Source: Limnoraphis robusta CS-951 (GTDB lineage Bacteria > Cyanobacteriota > Cyanobacteriia > Cyanobacteriales > Microcoleaceae). Taken from it: DNA of 24,850 nucleotides. A program made the translations under genes and the position numbers. Where the stretch lies: contig NZ_LATL02000024.1 in assembly GCF_000972705.2 (NCBI RefSeq), positions 1 to 24,850 of the forward strand, in the 5' to 3' direction. The notes below the pieces were generated by a model that saw nothing but the letters and a program-made list of their open reading frames with translations, did no database searches and was not told where the DNA came from. The first letter of the stretch is position 1. Every line of letters begins with the position of its first letter. Shown here one piece after another: positions 1 to 9,055 of this stretch.

Positions 1-27
1 GGATTAAGGGGGGATTAAGGGGGGATT
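1..27. repeat. G-rich 11-bp tandem repeat
   Basis: The unit GGATTAAGGGG occurs twice in tandem, followed by a degenerate third start. It lies at the window edge, so the array may extend to the left. Short G-rich arrays of this kind are common between cyanobacterial genes. No function can be assigned. Confidence 0.6.
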
Positions 28-111
28 GGAGAGGGATTTAGGGAGAGGTTCTTCTCAATGGAATCTAACTGAAATGCTAAAATAAAATTATCCTCTCTTG
101 ATTCTTGGGTT

Positions 112-543
112 ATGGAAGAAATTCTAGAGTTAAAAGAATTGCTACTCAAAGGTGATATAAAAGGCTCATTAACCCTGATTGACGAGTTAGAAGAAATGGG
201 TCGAAAAGATATTATTAATAATATTCGCAGTTATGCAGTTATTTTACTCCTACATTTAATTAAACAACAAGCAGAAAATCGCACAACTCGTTCATGGGAT
301 GTTTCCATTCGCAATTCAGTTCGAGAAATTCAACGGGAAAATAAACGTCGCAAAGCGGGAGGTTATTATCTCAATCAAGAAGAACTGCTAGAAACTCTAG
401 AAGAAGCCTATCTGAACGCAATTGATCAAGCCTCTCTAGAAGTTGAAGAAGGACGCTATGAACCGACAGAATTAGAACAAAGAGTTAATCGAGAAGAACT
501 TTTAAATCAAGCGATGAAGTTTATTTTAAGCGAGGATATCTAA
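112..543 (+). CDS. DUF29 family protein
   Basis: This 143-residue protein matches what I know of the DUF29 family, small cytosolic helical proteins greatly expanded in cyanobacteria and of unknown function. Visible family signatures are an N-terminal helix of the form LELKELLLKGD, the segment LLLHLIKQQAENRTTRSW around residues 45-62, and the RNSVREIQ segment that follows it. The protein is highly charged, with no signal peptide or membrane segment. The ATG at 112 begins the first conserved helix, so the start is likely right. It is convergent with desA, whose terminator lies just past its stop codon. Family assignment is from memory of the conserved segments; function is unknown. Confidence 0.85.
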   Translation: MEEILELKELLLKGDIKGSLTLIDELEEMGRKDIINNIRSYAVILLLHLIKQQAENRTTRSWDVSIRNSVREIQRENKRRKAGGYYLNQEELLETLEEAYLNAIDQASLEVEEGRYEPTELEQRVNREELLNQAMKFILSEDI

Positions 544-550
544 CTCTGAC

Positions 551-578
551 AAAAAAAAAGACGTTCCGGGAGAACGCC
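551..578 (-). terminator. Rho-independent terminator of desA
   Basis: Read on the minus strand, a 7-bp stem (GGCGTTC with GAACGTC, one G-U pair) around a 5-base loop is followed by nine T residues. It lies 24 bases past the desA stop codon, the right place and orientation to end that transcript. It also sits between two convergent genes, but the U-tract faces only the desA direction. Confidence 0.85.
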
Positions 579-601
579 TCTAAAATTGACTTTCAATCAG
601 C

Positions 602-1651
602 TTAGTTTTTGCTGTAATATTGCTTGAAGGATTTATAACAGTTATCTTCGTCGTACAAGTGACATTGATCTGTAATTTCCTTCATCAGTTCCCAAGAGAA
701 ATTCTGTTCAGGATAGAGATATTCTCCCCAATTTTCCTTGATACTGCTGTAGGCTTTTCGCAGGTTATAAGAAGGAATTGCAGTAGAGATGTGGTGAGGA
801 ACATGAACGTTAATATCGTGACACAGAAACTCTACCCAACCCGGATAATTGCAGTGAACACTTCCAGATAATTGAGCCATTGCTTCGTGCCATTTTTCGG
901 CAGGGCTAAACGGAATATCGGGGAAAGTGTGGTGAACTAAAGTAAAGGTACTCATCCAGAAATGGTAGACTAACCAAGGCATCAACCAAAACTTGACAAA
1001 TCCCCAAATCCCTGTGGTTGCGATTAAAGTCGGAAAGACAATTGCAGCAAATCCAATCACAACTAAAGCTGAAAACTTCACTTGTTCTCGTTGTTTGCCT
1101 TCAAATTCTGGCCAGTAAAAATGGACATTAGCCCAGTGTAAGATAGAAGCAATCCACCATACCCGTCCTCGGCCTAATTGGTACACGAATTGAGTCGTTT
1201 TGTCAAAGTTTTCATAGACTTCAACAGTCCAAGGATGCCAAGCATTATCTTCACCCATTTTATTGGTATGTTTGTGGTGGTGATTGTGGCCAATTCTCCA
1301 ACCATGAAACGGGTAAATTAGGGGTAAGAAGACCAGATGACCCACTAAGTCATTGACCCAGCGACTATTGGCAAAAGAACGATGACCACAGTCATGGCCA
1401 ATCACAAAAAAACCGGTTAATGCAGTTCCGGTAAAAATCCAAGCTATAGGAAGTAAAAACCAGGGAGAAAAGGCGATCGCAATGTAGCCTAAAATCACAA
1501 GACTAACATTGATAATAACCATACTCCAGGCCTTGCGTTTGTTTTTGATGAAAACTTCACGAGGTAGAGTTTTTATAATATCTCTCAAGCGCAAATCGGA
1601 CGTGTTTTGAGTCGATTTTAGACTCTCTGGACTTTCAATAGATAGGGTCAT
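602..1651 (-). CDS. desA: Acyl-lipid delta-12 fatty acid desaturase DesA
   Basis: A membrane-bound di-iron desaturase that puts a second double bond into acyl chains of membrane glycerolipids, using ferredoxin as electron donor in cyanobacteria. The 349 residues match the usual DesA length of about 350. The three histidine boxes are present: HDCGH at 86-90, HNHHH at 122-126 and HVPHH at 283-287. Hydrophobic segments near 45-85 and 193-235 fit the family topology. Conserved DesA stretches include [20 protein letters not shown] and [20 protein letters not shown]. The ATG at 1651 precedes the expected short variable N-terminus; no strong Shine-Dalgarno sequence is visible. The gene is transcribed alone and ends in a clear terminator. 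Cyanobacterial desA genes are often cold-induced, but no cold element is recognisable here. Confidence 0.93.
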   Translation of the reverse strand: MTLSIESPESLKSTQNTSDLRLRDIIKTLPREVFIKNKRKAWSMVIINVSLVILGYIAIAFSPWFLLPIAWIFTGTALTGFFVIGHDCGHRSFANSRWVNDLVGHLVFLPLIYPFHGWRIGHNHHHKHTNKMGEDNAWHPWTVEVYENFDKTTQFVYQLGRGRVWWIASILHWANVHFYWPEFEGKQREQVKFSALVVIGFAAIVFPTLIATTGIWGFVKFWLMPWLVYHFWMSTFTLVHHTFPDIPFSPAEKWHEAMAQLSGSVHCNYPGWVEFLCHDINVHVPHHISTAIPSYNLRKAYSSIKENWGEYLYPEQNFSWELMKEITDQCHLYDEDNCYKSFKQYYSKN

Positions 1652-1910
1652 GGATGATTTTTCTCAGTAAAATCCTTACACTAAACAGTAGAGTTAGTGT
1701 GTTCTTAAACAGTTTTAAATTTCCAGGAAGATCAAGCCTGGAAGAAACCTTAATTTCAAAAGGGAAATTAAAGGGTTGAGATTGAAGCTCAAAGATAATA
1801 AAGGAAGTCGCAGCCTTTAACCGGATGTCAAGCCATCGAGTATAACCGATGAAGCTCTGCCCTCTTCCAGTTTACAAGAGCAATGACATTTGCTCAATGC
1901 AATTATACCT

Positions 1911-2198
1911 TTACCGCTTGTTTTGGCGGGAAATGCTGTCTAGTTCTTCTGTTCGGGGAGTGATCAAACGTTGCTGCTTGATGGTTTGCAGTTGCAACAG
2001 CAGCGTGTCCACCTCGGCTTGCAGGTGAAGCAATTTCACTTGCTGATCAACATTGTATGGACACTTAATCAAACCTAGTTTTAGAGTGCTAGAAGCAGAT
2101 GAGTCCGTTGCACGGCTAGCTTGTTTAACCGTTGCATCCAAGTTCTCAGGCCGGGATAAAGTAGATGAATGTGTTGACATCAGCAGTTGACTAGGCAT
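1911..2198 (-). CDS. Small conserved cyanobacterial protein, unknown function
   Basis: This 95-residue protein has a low-complexity Ser/Thr-rich N-terminus. Its C-terminal half looks like a conserved helix, beginning CPYNVDQQVKLLHLQAEVDT at about residue 46 and continuing with Leu/Gln heptads. I recall similar small proteins with the CPY...LLHLQAEV pattern in other cyanobacteria, all unannotated. There is no membrane segment or signal peptide. The helix could form a short coiled coil or a protein-binding arm. It sits alone, in the same direction as desA but 259 bases upstream of it. The true start could be Met1 or the nearby Met7; function is not known. Confidence 0.7.
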   Translation of the reverse strand: MPSQLLMSTHSSTLSRPENLDATVKQASRATDSSASSTLKLGLIKCPYNVDQQVKLLHLQAEVDTLLLQLQTIKQQRLITPRTEELDSISRQNKR

Positions 2199-2452
2199 CT
2201 GAATATATTTACTTACGAGTTTTAACTATACCGTAACCTAAACGCAAACTTGAATTGAGAGCCAGATCAAATCCCTTTGTTTTTCTAATCAGTTGTGATA
2301 AACACGGTAAACTGGGATTAAGAATCGCACTAAACCCTCTGCTCTGTCAACTGATCGAGCCATCAAATTGTGAAAAATTCAACGGTTCGCTACATAACAT
2401 ATAATATTAAATTTGTCAAGTTTTTTAATTAGAAATCAAACTTCAAACCGAG

Positions 2453-3544
2453 ATGACGCTAACTTTATCGACCAATCAAGTTCAACTCAAGGGCTGGCCG
2501 GGTTTAATTGAAGCATACCGCCCCTACCTTCCTGTCACCGAAGCGACACCCGTTGTCACCTTGCAAGAAGGCAACACGCCTCTACTTCCCGTTCCTTCCA
2601 TTGCTCAAATCATCGGTAAACAAGTCCAAGTTTACGTCAAATACGACGGACTCAACCCGACAGGCAGCTTCAAAGACCGAGGCATGACGATGGCCATTTC
2701 CAAAGCCAAAGAAGAAGGGTGTAAAGCGGTGATCTGTGCCAGTACCGGAAACACCTCAGCTTCCGCCGCCGCCTATGCACGCCGAGCTGGGTTAAAAGCC
2801 TTTGTGATCATTCCCGATGGCTATGTCGCCGTCGGCAAACTCGCTCAAGCCTTGTTATACGGAGCCGAAGTCTTAGCCATTCAAGGCAACTTTGACCAAG
2901 CCTTAAACATCGTGCGAGAGGTCGCCGACCATTATCCCGTAACCTTAGTCAATTCCGTCAACCCTTACCGCCTAGAAGGTCAAAAAACCGCCGCCTTTGA
3001 AATAGTCGATGCTTTAGGCAATGCTCCCGACTGGCTATGTATCCCCGTCGGAAACGCCGGAAATATCTCCGCCTACTGGATGGGATTTTGTCAATATCAC
3101 GCCGATAACCATTGCGATCGCCTCCCCCAAATGATGGGATTTCAGGCCGCCGGAGCCGCCCCCATTGTCCAGGGTCATCCCATCGCCCAACCGGAAACCC
3201 TAGCTACCGCTATCCGCATCGGCAACCCTGCCAGTTGGAATTTAGCGATCGCCGCCCAACAAGCCAGTCAAGGCAGTTTTGCTGCCGTCACCGATGAAGA
3301 AATCTTAACCGCCTATCGGTTACTAGCCTCAGAAGAAGGCATATTCTGTGAACCCGCTAGCGCTGCTTCTGTGGCGGGTTTACTCAAAGTCAAAGACCAA
3401 GTACCGACGGGAGCAACCATCGTTTGTGTCCTGACTGGAAATGGCTTAAAAGATCCCAGCACCGCGATCGAACACTGCAACAACCCCTTCAAACAAGGCA
3501 TAGCACCCGATATTGAAACCGTCGCCAAAGTCATGGGATTCTAA
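2453..3544 (+). CDS. thrC: Threonine synthase
   Basis: A PLP enzyme that converts O-phospho-L-homoserine to threonine and phosphate, the last step of threonine synthesis, in the cytosol. The 363 residues fit the short ThrC class of cyanobacteria and Gram-positives. The PLP lysine is Lys74 in the motif [11 protein letters not shown]. The substrate-side motif [14 protein letters not shown] follows at about 96-109, and the glycine-rich PLP phosphate loop GNAGN is at 200-204. The C-terminal [11 protein letters not shown] stretch is also typical. No strong Shine-Dalgarno sequence precedes the ATG at 2453. The gene is single. An IS605-type remnant begins within about 10 bases of its stop codon, and the hairpin there may now serve as its terminator. 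Confidence 0.95.
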   Translation: MTLTLSTNQVQLKGWPGLIEAYRPYLPVTEATPVVTLQEGNTPLLPVPSIAQIIGKQVQVYVKYDGLNPTGSFKDRGMTMAISKAKEEGCKAVICASTGNTSASAAAYARRAGLKAFVIIPDGYVAVGKLAQALLYGAEVLAIQGNFDQALNIVREVADHYPVTLVNSVNPYRLEGQKTAAFEIVDALGNAPDWLCIPVGNAGNISAYWMGFCQYHADNHCDRLPQMMGFQAAGAAPIVQGHPIAQPETLATAIRIGNPASWNLAIAAQQASQGSFAAVTDEEILTAYRLLASEEGIFCEPASAASVAGLLKVKDQVPTGATIVCVLTGNGLKDPSTAIEHCNNPFKQGIAPDIETVAKVMGF

Positions 3545-3553
3545 AATTGACAC

Positions 3554-3585
3554 TCCCCCGTTAAATCAAAGATTATAACGGGGGA
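3554..3585. other. IS605-type right-end hairpin, possible omega-RNA part
   Basis: A perfect 10-bp stem (TCCCCCGTTA with TAACGGGGGA) encloses a 12-base loop, located 9 bases past the stop of the tnpB remnant on its 3' side. IS200/IS605 elements carry subterminal palindromes at their ends, and in TnpB elements the 3' end of the gene plus the right end gives the guide (omega) RNA. The match is positional and structural, not from an alignment. Because thrC ends at 3544, the same hairpin may act as a terminator for thrC transcripts, though no long T tract follows. Confidence 0.6.
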
Positions 3586-3593
3586 TTCTTGCT

Positions 3594-4304
3594 TCACTGA
3601 CTTTTAACTAGATCAAACAAAGTTAATTGTTTAACCCCCGCCAGATCGTCTCCACAAGCCTTTTGAATCACGGACTGCCCGACCGCAATTTTTCCTCTGT
3701 ATTTAATTACCTTTGCGCTGGCGGTATCGCGGTTTTCAATGTGACCGCAAAACTGACAATCATGCAAGCGTTTATCCCAACTTTTCTTACCTGTAATTTC
3801 ATGGCAATTTGGACAGTCTTGAGACGTTCCATTTTGATCAACTTTTAGATAAACCTTATTCCTTTTCCAGCAGATATAAGGCAGAATCTCGTTGATAAAT
3901 TGCCCAATACCTGATTCAAGAGACCGTTTACGAACAATCCCTTGACTCCAAGAATTAAAGTTAATATCTTCCACAAAAATATTGTCCGCCAAATCACAAA
4001 GATAATGAGCTAACTTGAAATGCCAATCACGGCGAGTATTAGCTACAGATTCATGTAACCGAGCTATCTTTTTTTGGAGTTTTAACCAATTATTTTAGCC
4101 TTTGACCTTATGTTTTAAGCGTCTTTGTAGCAATTTAAGCTGACTCTGTACTTCTAACAAAAATCTCGGGGCTTTGATTAATTCTCCTAAGCTAGTAGCA
4201 ACAAAACTTTCTATTCCTGCATCGATCCCTAAACTATTTCTACCTACGACGGGTTCGGGACATTGTTCTGGGCATTGAAAGGAAATGATCAAGTAATCAC
4301 TGAT
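3594..4304 (-). pseudogene. tnpB: tnpB of an IS200/IS605 element, truncated and with a stop
   Basis: TnpB is an RNA-guided nuclease of IS200/IS605 elements. One minus-strand frame runs from 4304 to 3594, broken by a TAA at 4095-4097. Upstream of the stop is the RuvC-I aspartate segment (SLGIDAGIESF). Downstream are the RuvC-II glutamate (IFVEDINF), the zinc finger CPNC...CQFC and the RuvC-III aspartate (NRDTASAKVI). All catalytic residues of the C-terminal half are therefore readable. The N-terminal part of roughly 150-170 residues is missing: the frame hits a stop at 4323-4325 inside the neighbouring MITE. The stop replaces a serine-like codon in KGSNNW-type sequence, so a single substitution would explain it. 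No tnpA is nearby. Not functional as it stands. Confidence 0.88.
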
Positions 4305-4433
4305 TATATCATGTCCGACTAATCAATAATGATTCTGTAGGGGCGGGTTCAGTCAATATCTTTAGCACTACTCCGAGATTGAGATAAACCCGCCCCACCC
4401 CATAACAGAATTAATCAACCGGACATAATATTA
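4303..4433. mobile_element. MITE-like element with terminal inverted repeats
   Basis: About 130 bases bounded by imperfect inverted repeats. The left end reads ATATCATGTCCGACTAATC and the complement of the right end reads ATATTATGTCCGGTTGATT. Inside is a second inverted repeat, GTAGGGGCGGGTTC at 4337-4350 with AACCCGCCCC at 4387-4396. It has no ORF. Two copies of the same design lie at 24491-24612 and 24718-24839. It abuts the point where tnpB loses its 5' end, suggesting it inserted there or marks a deletion. The transposase that would move it is not in the window. Confidence 0.7.
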
Positions 4434-4559
4434 ACCGTATTTTTTGGCTATGCTTTCTACTGTAGATTTATCGCGTAAATATCTCAAGCAATTACAGCAA
4501 GGGTCACAGGTCGGTTTACAGGCTTACCGTTCATATGGTCTTTGTGACAAACCAACTGT

Positions 4560-5171
4560 CTAGTCCTCAGACTCATCCATTGGCGGAAGCTGAGGGAGAG
4601 GCAGTTGAGTTCCTTGGGGAAGTTGAGTCAATTTAGAGGAGTGATCCTCAAAGGCTTCGGGGGGCAACAGTTCAATTTTCGGCTTCGTTTCCCCCGGACT
4701 GGATGAAGATTGACCTTTGGCTTTCGTTAACAAGTCAACCGTATCCCCCAAAGCCGTTGTTAAACTATTGCGGGTTTGCAGATGATTGGCTTTCTCCTGT
4801 TCGAGAGACTCACTTAACTGGCGAATTTGATCCCGAGCGCGATCACGTTCGAGCATCACTTGCACCAATTTCGCCTTCATCTCATCCTCAGATTGTAGTC
4901 GCTCAATTTCCCGATTAATCGTCACCTTCGATAAAATCTCACTCTGAGGCACCGAGAACTTTTGTTCTAACTGTTCAAGCTGCGATCGCAAAGCCCCTAT
5001 TATTTCTTGATTGCGCTTGACTTCTTCCCGTCGTTGTTGAGCTTCGGTACTATAAAGCTGACGCCACTGGTTGGCACTCTCGAGCGCCGCATCCCGCTCA
5101 CGCTGCACCTCGGTTAACTGCTGTTTTAGGCGTTTGATCTCATCTAACCATTGTCGGACATCCTGAGCCAT
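4560..5171 (-). CDS. Predicted coiled-coil protein, unknown function
   Basis: A 203-residue protein. Residues 1-145 are almost entirely charged helix with Leu/Ile heptads (WLDEIKRLKQQLTEVQRERD and onward), a long coiled coil. Residues 150-203 are Ser/Pro/Gln-rich, probably disordered, and end in acidic MDESED. It has no signal peptide or membrane segment, so it is probably cytosolic. I recognise it only as the kind of conserved coiled-coil protein seen in cyanobacteria, possibly a scaffold. It is divergent from the BrkB-family gene, with 66 bases between the starts, so the two may share a promoter region. The ATG at 5171 opens directly into the helix. Confidence 0.75.
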   Translation of the reverse strand: MAQDVRQWLDEIKRLKQQLTEVQRERDAALESANQWRQLYSTEAQQRREEVKRNQEIIGALRSQLEQLEQKFSVPQSEILSKVTINREIERLQSEDEMKAKLVQVMLERDRARDQIRQLSESLEQEKANHLQTRNSLTTALGDTVDLLTKAKGQSSSSPGETKPKIELLPPEAFEDHSSKLTQLPQGTQLPLPQLPPMDESED

Positions 5172-5237
5172 ATCAAATTTGATGGAGACTGTTCAATACT
5201 TAGATTTTAGAATGAGGATAGTTTAAGACTTCGGCAA

Positions 5238-6494
5238 GTGTTTTACCTAATCGCGATTCATCAGCTCGTCGAGCGGTTGGCGGAGCTATTGGCCAATCTC
5301 ATAGTCGCAGTGTTTTCCTGGGTTTGGGCGCTGTTCAAGACCTTACTTGAGCAACTGGCGAGCCTGTTTGGGATCTCACTTGAGTTGAACAGAGGCAAAT
5401 GGCAAACCTTTAATCACGCTAAACTCAAGATTTCACTCGAACAAGCGGCAGAGAAAACGGCAGATGCTTTAATTGTTGTCTACCGCCATCTCAAAGCGAT
5501 TTTGAGAAAAATCCCCAAGGGAATTTTCCACTTTTTTCGCTTTTTTCTTTATATCAACTGGACAACCCTCAAAGAAGTTGTGATCTGCACCGCAGAACAA
5601 CGCCTAAATGGTCTTTCCGCAGAAATGGCCTATAACTCGACTTTAGCCCTATTTCCAGCTTTGCTGTCGATCATCGCAGCAATTAGTTTATCCGATTCCT
5701 TGCAGAATACCCTTCAGGAAATGGGCACCCTGCTGGCTGTCGTTGTCCCCCAGGAAGTGCAAGTTCAGATTTCTACGGTTTGGGAACGAATGCTGATTAC
5801 CCGCAGTGAAGAGTTATTTTCCTTTAGTTTCCTCGTCTCTATCTGGCTATTTTCTGGGGTGATTGGTTCGGCGATGGTGGCTTTAAACCATATTCATCGA
5901 GTCCCCCGAGAGCGGCTCCGATCCTTTTGGGAAGACAAATTAATCGCGATCGCTTTGGCTATCGGCACTATTTTATTATTAATTGTTGCCTGTGGGTTAG
6001 TGTTTATTAGCGATGTGGTCGTCGAAATTCTTGCCCGTAAAAGTTGTATTCTCGAAACAGTCGGAACTTGTCCCCTAGATCAAATCAAAGACTGTCTCGA
6101 ACAACCGCCAGTCCAACAATGTCTACTCCTTAAAACCTTACCGAGTACCTGGAAACAGTTAAGATGGCCGATCGCTTTGGGAATTGTAGCGACAAATTTT
6201 GCCTTGATTTATCGCTTTGGGCCAAGTCAACGACAGCCAGAAACACCCCTAGTTCCGGGTGCAATTTTAGCTGCTATTTTATGGGCGGTGATTTCTAATT
6301 TGTTTCGTCTCTATGTTACCCATTTTGGGAATTATAACATTACTTATGGTGCCATTGGAGCGTTTATCATCTTGCTTTTGTGGCTCTATATTGCGTCTTT
6401 GGTGATGCTAATTGGCGCTCAAGTTAATGTTACCGTCGGGGAAGCCATGCGACGTCGGAAATCTCAAGCCAGTCTTCCTTCATCTCTTCGGTGA
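5238..6494 (+). CDS. YihY/virulence factor BrkB family membrane protein
   Basis: An inner-membrane protein of the YihY/BrkB family, once mistaken for RNase BN. Its role is unproven, with transport or envelope functions proposed. The family core starts near residue 125 with NGLSAEMAYNSTLALFPALL and ends with YGAIGAFIILLLWLYIASLV, followed by a short basic tail. About six hydrophobic segments are visible in the core. A Cys-rich loop at roughly 273-295 (four Cys) is unusual and may face the periplasm. Residues 1-100 are an extra amphipathic N-terminal extension. The only start upstream of the core with reasonable placement is GTG at 5238; TTG at 5277 is an alternative. At 418 residues it is longer than the typical 280-330 because of the extension. 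Confidence 0.85.
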   Translation: MFYLIAIHQLVERLAELLANLIVAVFSWVWALFKTLLEQLASLFGISLELNRGKWQTFNHAKLKISLEQAAEKTADALIVVYRHLKAILRKIPKGIFHFFRFFLYINWTTLKEVVICTAEQRLNGLSAEMAYNSTLALFPALLSIIAAISLSDSLQNTLQEMGTLLAVVVPQEVQVQISTVWERMLITRSEELFSFSFLVSIWLFSGVIGSAMVALNHIHRVPRERLRSFWEDKLIAIALAIGTILLLIVACGLVFISDVVVEILARKSCILETVGTCPLDQIKDCLEQPPVQQCLLLKTLPSTWKQLRWPIALGIVATNFALIYRFGPSQRQPETPLVPGAILAAILWAVISNLFRLYVTHFGNYNITYGAIGAFIILLLWLYIASLVMLIGAQVNVTVGEAMRRRKSQASLPSSLR

Positions 6495-6679
6495 AATAGA
6501 TCAGGCTTTGTTAACCCAAGACTGTTGTCGATTTACAAATGATCAACTAGAAATGCCTTCAAAAGCTGCTATTAATGTTTTAATTTGAAATTGAAAAAAT
6601 AATGCTACACAAGGCAGAAGGCAGCCATGCAAGAGGCAATAGGACTAATAACTGAAAAACTGGTGACTGTGAAGAAGAA

Positions 6680-6738
6680 GGGCGGGTTTATATCAGTTAT
6701 CGCTTAGAGACATAAATTAATGCGGAACCCGCCCCTAC
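6680..6738. repeat. Palindromic GGGCGGGTT...AACCCGCCCCTAC repeat
   Basis: Inverted arms GGGCGGGTT at 6680 and AACCCGCCCCTAC at 6726-6738 flank an AT-rich centre. The arms match those inside the MITE at 4303-4433 and the elements at 14714 and 24413, but the outer ATGTCCG repeats are absent. It is one of a dispersed family in this window. Confidence 0.7.
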
Positions 6739-6756
6739 AACACTGGTATCGGTGTG

Positions 6757-6784
6757 ACTGTTCACTGTTCACTCGTTACTGTTT
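6757..6784. repeat. Degenerate heptamer array (ACTGTTC)
   Basis: Four consecutive heptamers read ACTGTTC, ACTGTTC, ACTCGTT and ACTGTTT. Short tandem heptamers between genes are a familiar cyanobacterial feature, and two more arrays occur near 19959 and 20116. Confidence 0.6.
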
Positions 6785-6823
6785 CCTGTCCCCTATTCCC
6801 TGAGTGTAGCGATCAAGGGCAGC

Positions 6824-6856
6824 GCAATCGCTGTAATATGACATCACAGCGATCGC
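6824..6856 (-). terminator. Strong hairpin past pnp, possible terminator
   Basis: GCGATCGCTGT pairs with ACAGCGATTGC over 11 bp on the minus strand, with one G-U pair and an 11-base loop. It lies 40 bases past the pnp stop codon. No U-tract follows in the pnp direction; a T5 follows in the plus direction. One arm is a HIP1 octamer. It may be a terminator or only a stabilising 3' hairpin. Confidence 0.4.
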
Positions 6857-6895
6857 CAGTTTTTGAAGTCGATCTACGCGATGATCAAATGACTC

Positions 6896-9055
6896 CTACT
6901 TGACAGATCCTCCGGCGGCAGCTTTGGCAGCAGCAGCTTCATCGGGGTGAATATTCAAGCGCGTCAGGTTAATCCGTCCTTTGCTGTCAATTTCACGAAC
7001 TTTGACAATCACCTCATCCCCAATGGCGACTTCATCTTCGACTCGAGGAACCCGATAATCAGCCAACTGGGAAATGTGAATCATCCCTTCTTTACCCGGA
7101 AGCACTTCCACAAATGCCCCAATAGGGATAATCCGCGTAATTCGTCCGACATAGACATCGCCTTCATTGAGTTTGCGCGTCATCCCTTGGATAATCTGAC
7201 AAGCCCGGGCGGCTTTATCGCTATCGGTTGAAGCAATGGTAACAGTCCCATCATCATCAATGTCAATTTTGACGCCCGTTTCCTCGGTAATTCCTTTAAT
7301 GGTTTTTCCACCAGGCCCAATCACCAAACCAATCAGATCGGGATCAATCTTCATGGTTAACAAACGAGGCGCAAAGGGAGACAAATCAGAACGGGGTTTT
7401 TGAATCGCCTCTAGCATACTTTCTAAAATATGCAAACGGGCGGGTTTGGCTTGATGAATGGCTTGAGCAATGGTATCAATGGATAAGCCTGTAATCTTCA
7501 TATCCATTTGCAGGGCGGTAATCCCGCTATCAGTTCCTGCAACTTTAAAGTCCATATCTCCTAAAAAGTCTTCAATTCCCTGAATATCAGTGAGAATGCG
7601 GACTTCTTCGCCTTCTTTAATTAAACCCATCGCCGCCCCACTCACAGGTTTAGAAATGGGTACACCTGCATCCATCAAGGATAGAGTCGAACCACACACC
7701 GAACCCATCGAGGTGGAACCATTGGAGGATAACACTTCTGAAACCACCCGAATCACGTAGGGAAACTGATCCTTGACGGGTAACACAGGTAACAAAGCCC
7801 GTTCAGCTAAGGCACCATGTCCGATTTCTCGTCTTCCCGGTGAACGCATTGGCTTCGTTTCACCCACAGAATAGGGCGGGAAGTTGTAATGGTGCATATA
7901 GCGTTTTTCGTCTTGCGGATGCAAGTCATCCAAGTCTTGAGCGTCTCCGGGGGTTCCCAAAGTGGCGATCGACAGAACTTGTGTTAACCCTCGGTTAAAC
8001 AAGCCGCTTCCATGAACTCGCTTCGGTAAGAACCCAACTCGACAAGATACCGGACGCACTTGATCGAGGTTGCGACCATCAACCCGCATCCCGTCTTGAA
8101 TGATTTGTTGTCGCATCAATTGACGGGTCATGTCTTTGAAAATGCGGCTAACGGCTTTTGGATCTTCAGCCGTGATCACTTTTAACGGATCATCTTCCGG
8201 CTTTGGCGCGATCGCTTCTTCGACTTGGGTGAGTTTGATTTCGTCAAGCGCTGCATCCCGTTCGCTTTTCGTAAAATGATACTGTTTGAGAACGTGTTTA
8301 ATCGGTTCGCTAGCGCGTTCTCGAATCAACTCCAGTAAATCGCTATTTTCTTGAGGAGGTTCTCCCGGTGCGATCGTGATATTCAGTTCTTGGGCGACTT
8401 CTTGTTGGGCTTTAATCAGGTCACAGACCGCTTCATAGCCAAAATCAATCGCTTCGATAATATCCTGTTCGGGGAGTTGGTTTGCGCCTGCTTCCACCAT
8501 CACCACCCCATGTGGAGAACCTGCAACGACGAGATCTAAATCTCCGTTTCTGACTTCTCTGTAAGTGGGATTAATGATAAAATCATCCCCTAACAGTCCG
8601 ACTCGCACGGCTGCCATCGGCCCGAAAAAGGGGATTTGAGCCAACAAAACCGCTACCGATGCCCCCGTTACCGCTAACACATCTGGCGGCACTTGTTCGT
8701 CCATTGAGAGGGTTGTGGCGACGATTTGAATATCATCACGAACCCAATCGGGAATCAAAGGACGTAGCGGACGGTCAATCAGACGGCTGGTGAGCGTTAC
8801 GCGATCGGGTGGACGTCCTTCTCGACGCAGGAAACCGCCTGGAATTCTGCCTCCTGCATAGAGTCGTTCTTCATAGTCTACTAACAACGGCAGAAAATCT
8901 ATTCCGGGTCTTCCTTCAGCACGAGTTGCAGTGACTAAAACTGATGTATCTCCCGACTCGATTAACACCGCTCCACCTGCCTGAGGCGCCAGTAATCCAA
9001 TCTTCAGTCTAATATCCCGTCCATCAAAGGATATTGACTTGTCCATTTCTTCCAT
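6896..9055 (-). CDS. pnp: Polyribonucleotide nucleotidyltransferase (PNPase)
   Basis: A trimeric 3'-to-5' phosphorolytic exoribonuclease that also adds tails to RNA, which is the main tailing route in cyanobacteria. The 719 residues match the family length. Domains in order: first RNase PH-like domain (about 10-215, with the FFRRE-like motif [10 protein letters not shown]), helical linker (about 240-320), second RNase PH-like domain (about 323-555, with the catalytic stretch [20 protein letters not shown] at 499-518), KH domain with the GPGGKT loop near 580-585, and S1 domain from about 630 ([16 protein letters not shown]). The ATG at 9055 has AAGGAAG nine bases upstream, supporting this start; Met4 is a weaker alternative. 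Nothing in the catalytic core looks damaged. It is a single gene behind a long upstream region. Confidence 0.97.
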   Translation of the reverse strand: MEEMDKSISFDGRDIRLKIGLLAPQAGGAVLIESGDTSVLVTATRAEGRPGIDFLPLLVDYEERLYAGGRIPGGFLRREGRPPDRVTLTSRLIDRPLRPLIPDWVRDDIQIVATTLSMDEQVPPDVLAVTGASVAVLLAQIPFFGPMAAVRVGLLGDDFIINPTYREVRNGDLDLVVAGSPHGVVMVEAGANQLPEQDIIEAIDFGYEAVCDLIKAQQEVAQELNITIAPGEPPQENSDLLELIRERASEPIKHVLKQYHFTKSERDAALDEIKLTQVEEAIAPKPEDDPLKVITAEDPKAVSRIFKDMTRQLMRQQIIQDGMRVDGRNLDQVRPVSCRVGFLPKRVHGSGLFNRGLTQVLSIATLGTPGDAQDLDDLHPQDEKRYMHHYNFPPYSVGETKPMRSPGRREIGHGALAERALLPVLPVKDQFPYVIRVVSEVLSSNGSTSMGSVCGSTLSLMDAGVPISKPVSGAAMGLIKEGEEVRILTDIQGIEDFLGDMDFKVAGTDSGITALQMDMKITGLSIDTIAQAIHQAKPARLHILESMLEAIQKPRSDLSPFAPRLLTMKIDPDLIGLVIGPGGKTIKGITEETGVKIDIDDDGTVTIASTDSDKAARACQIIQGMTRKLNEGDVYVGRITRIIPIGAFVEVLPGKEGMIHISQLADYRVPRVEDEVAIGDEVIVKVREIDSKGRINLTRLNIHPDEAAAAKAAAGGSVK

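Larger units (their letters stand above)
6495..6895. other. Repeat-rich intergenic region between convergent genes
   Basis: These 401 bases separate the BrkB-family gene from pnp, which point towards each other. They hold a palindromic GGGCGGGTT element, a heptamer array and a strong hairpin, listed separately. I see no credible ORF or RNA gene here. Confidence 0.6.

Noticed and set aside
3594..3992. Separate small zinc-finger gene
   Set aside because: It is the C-terminal part of the same tnpB frame; the apparent start is an internal TTG and the homology continues upstream to the TAA at 4095.
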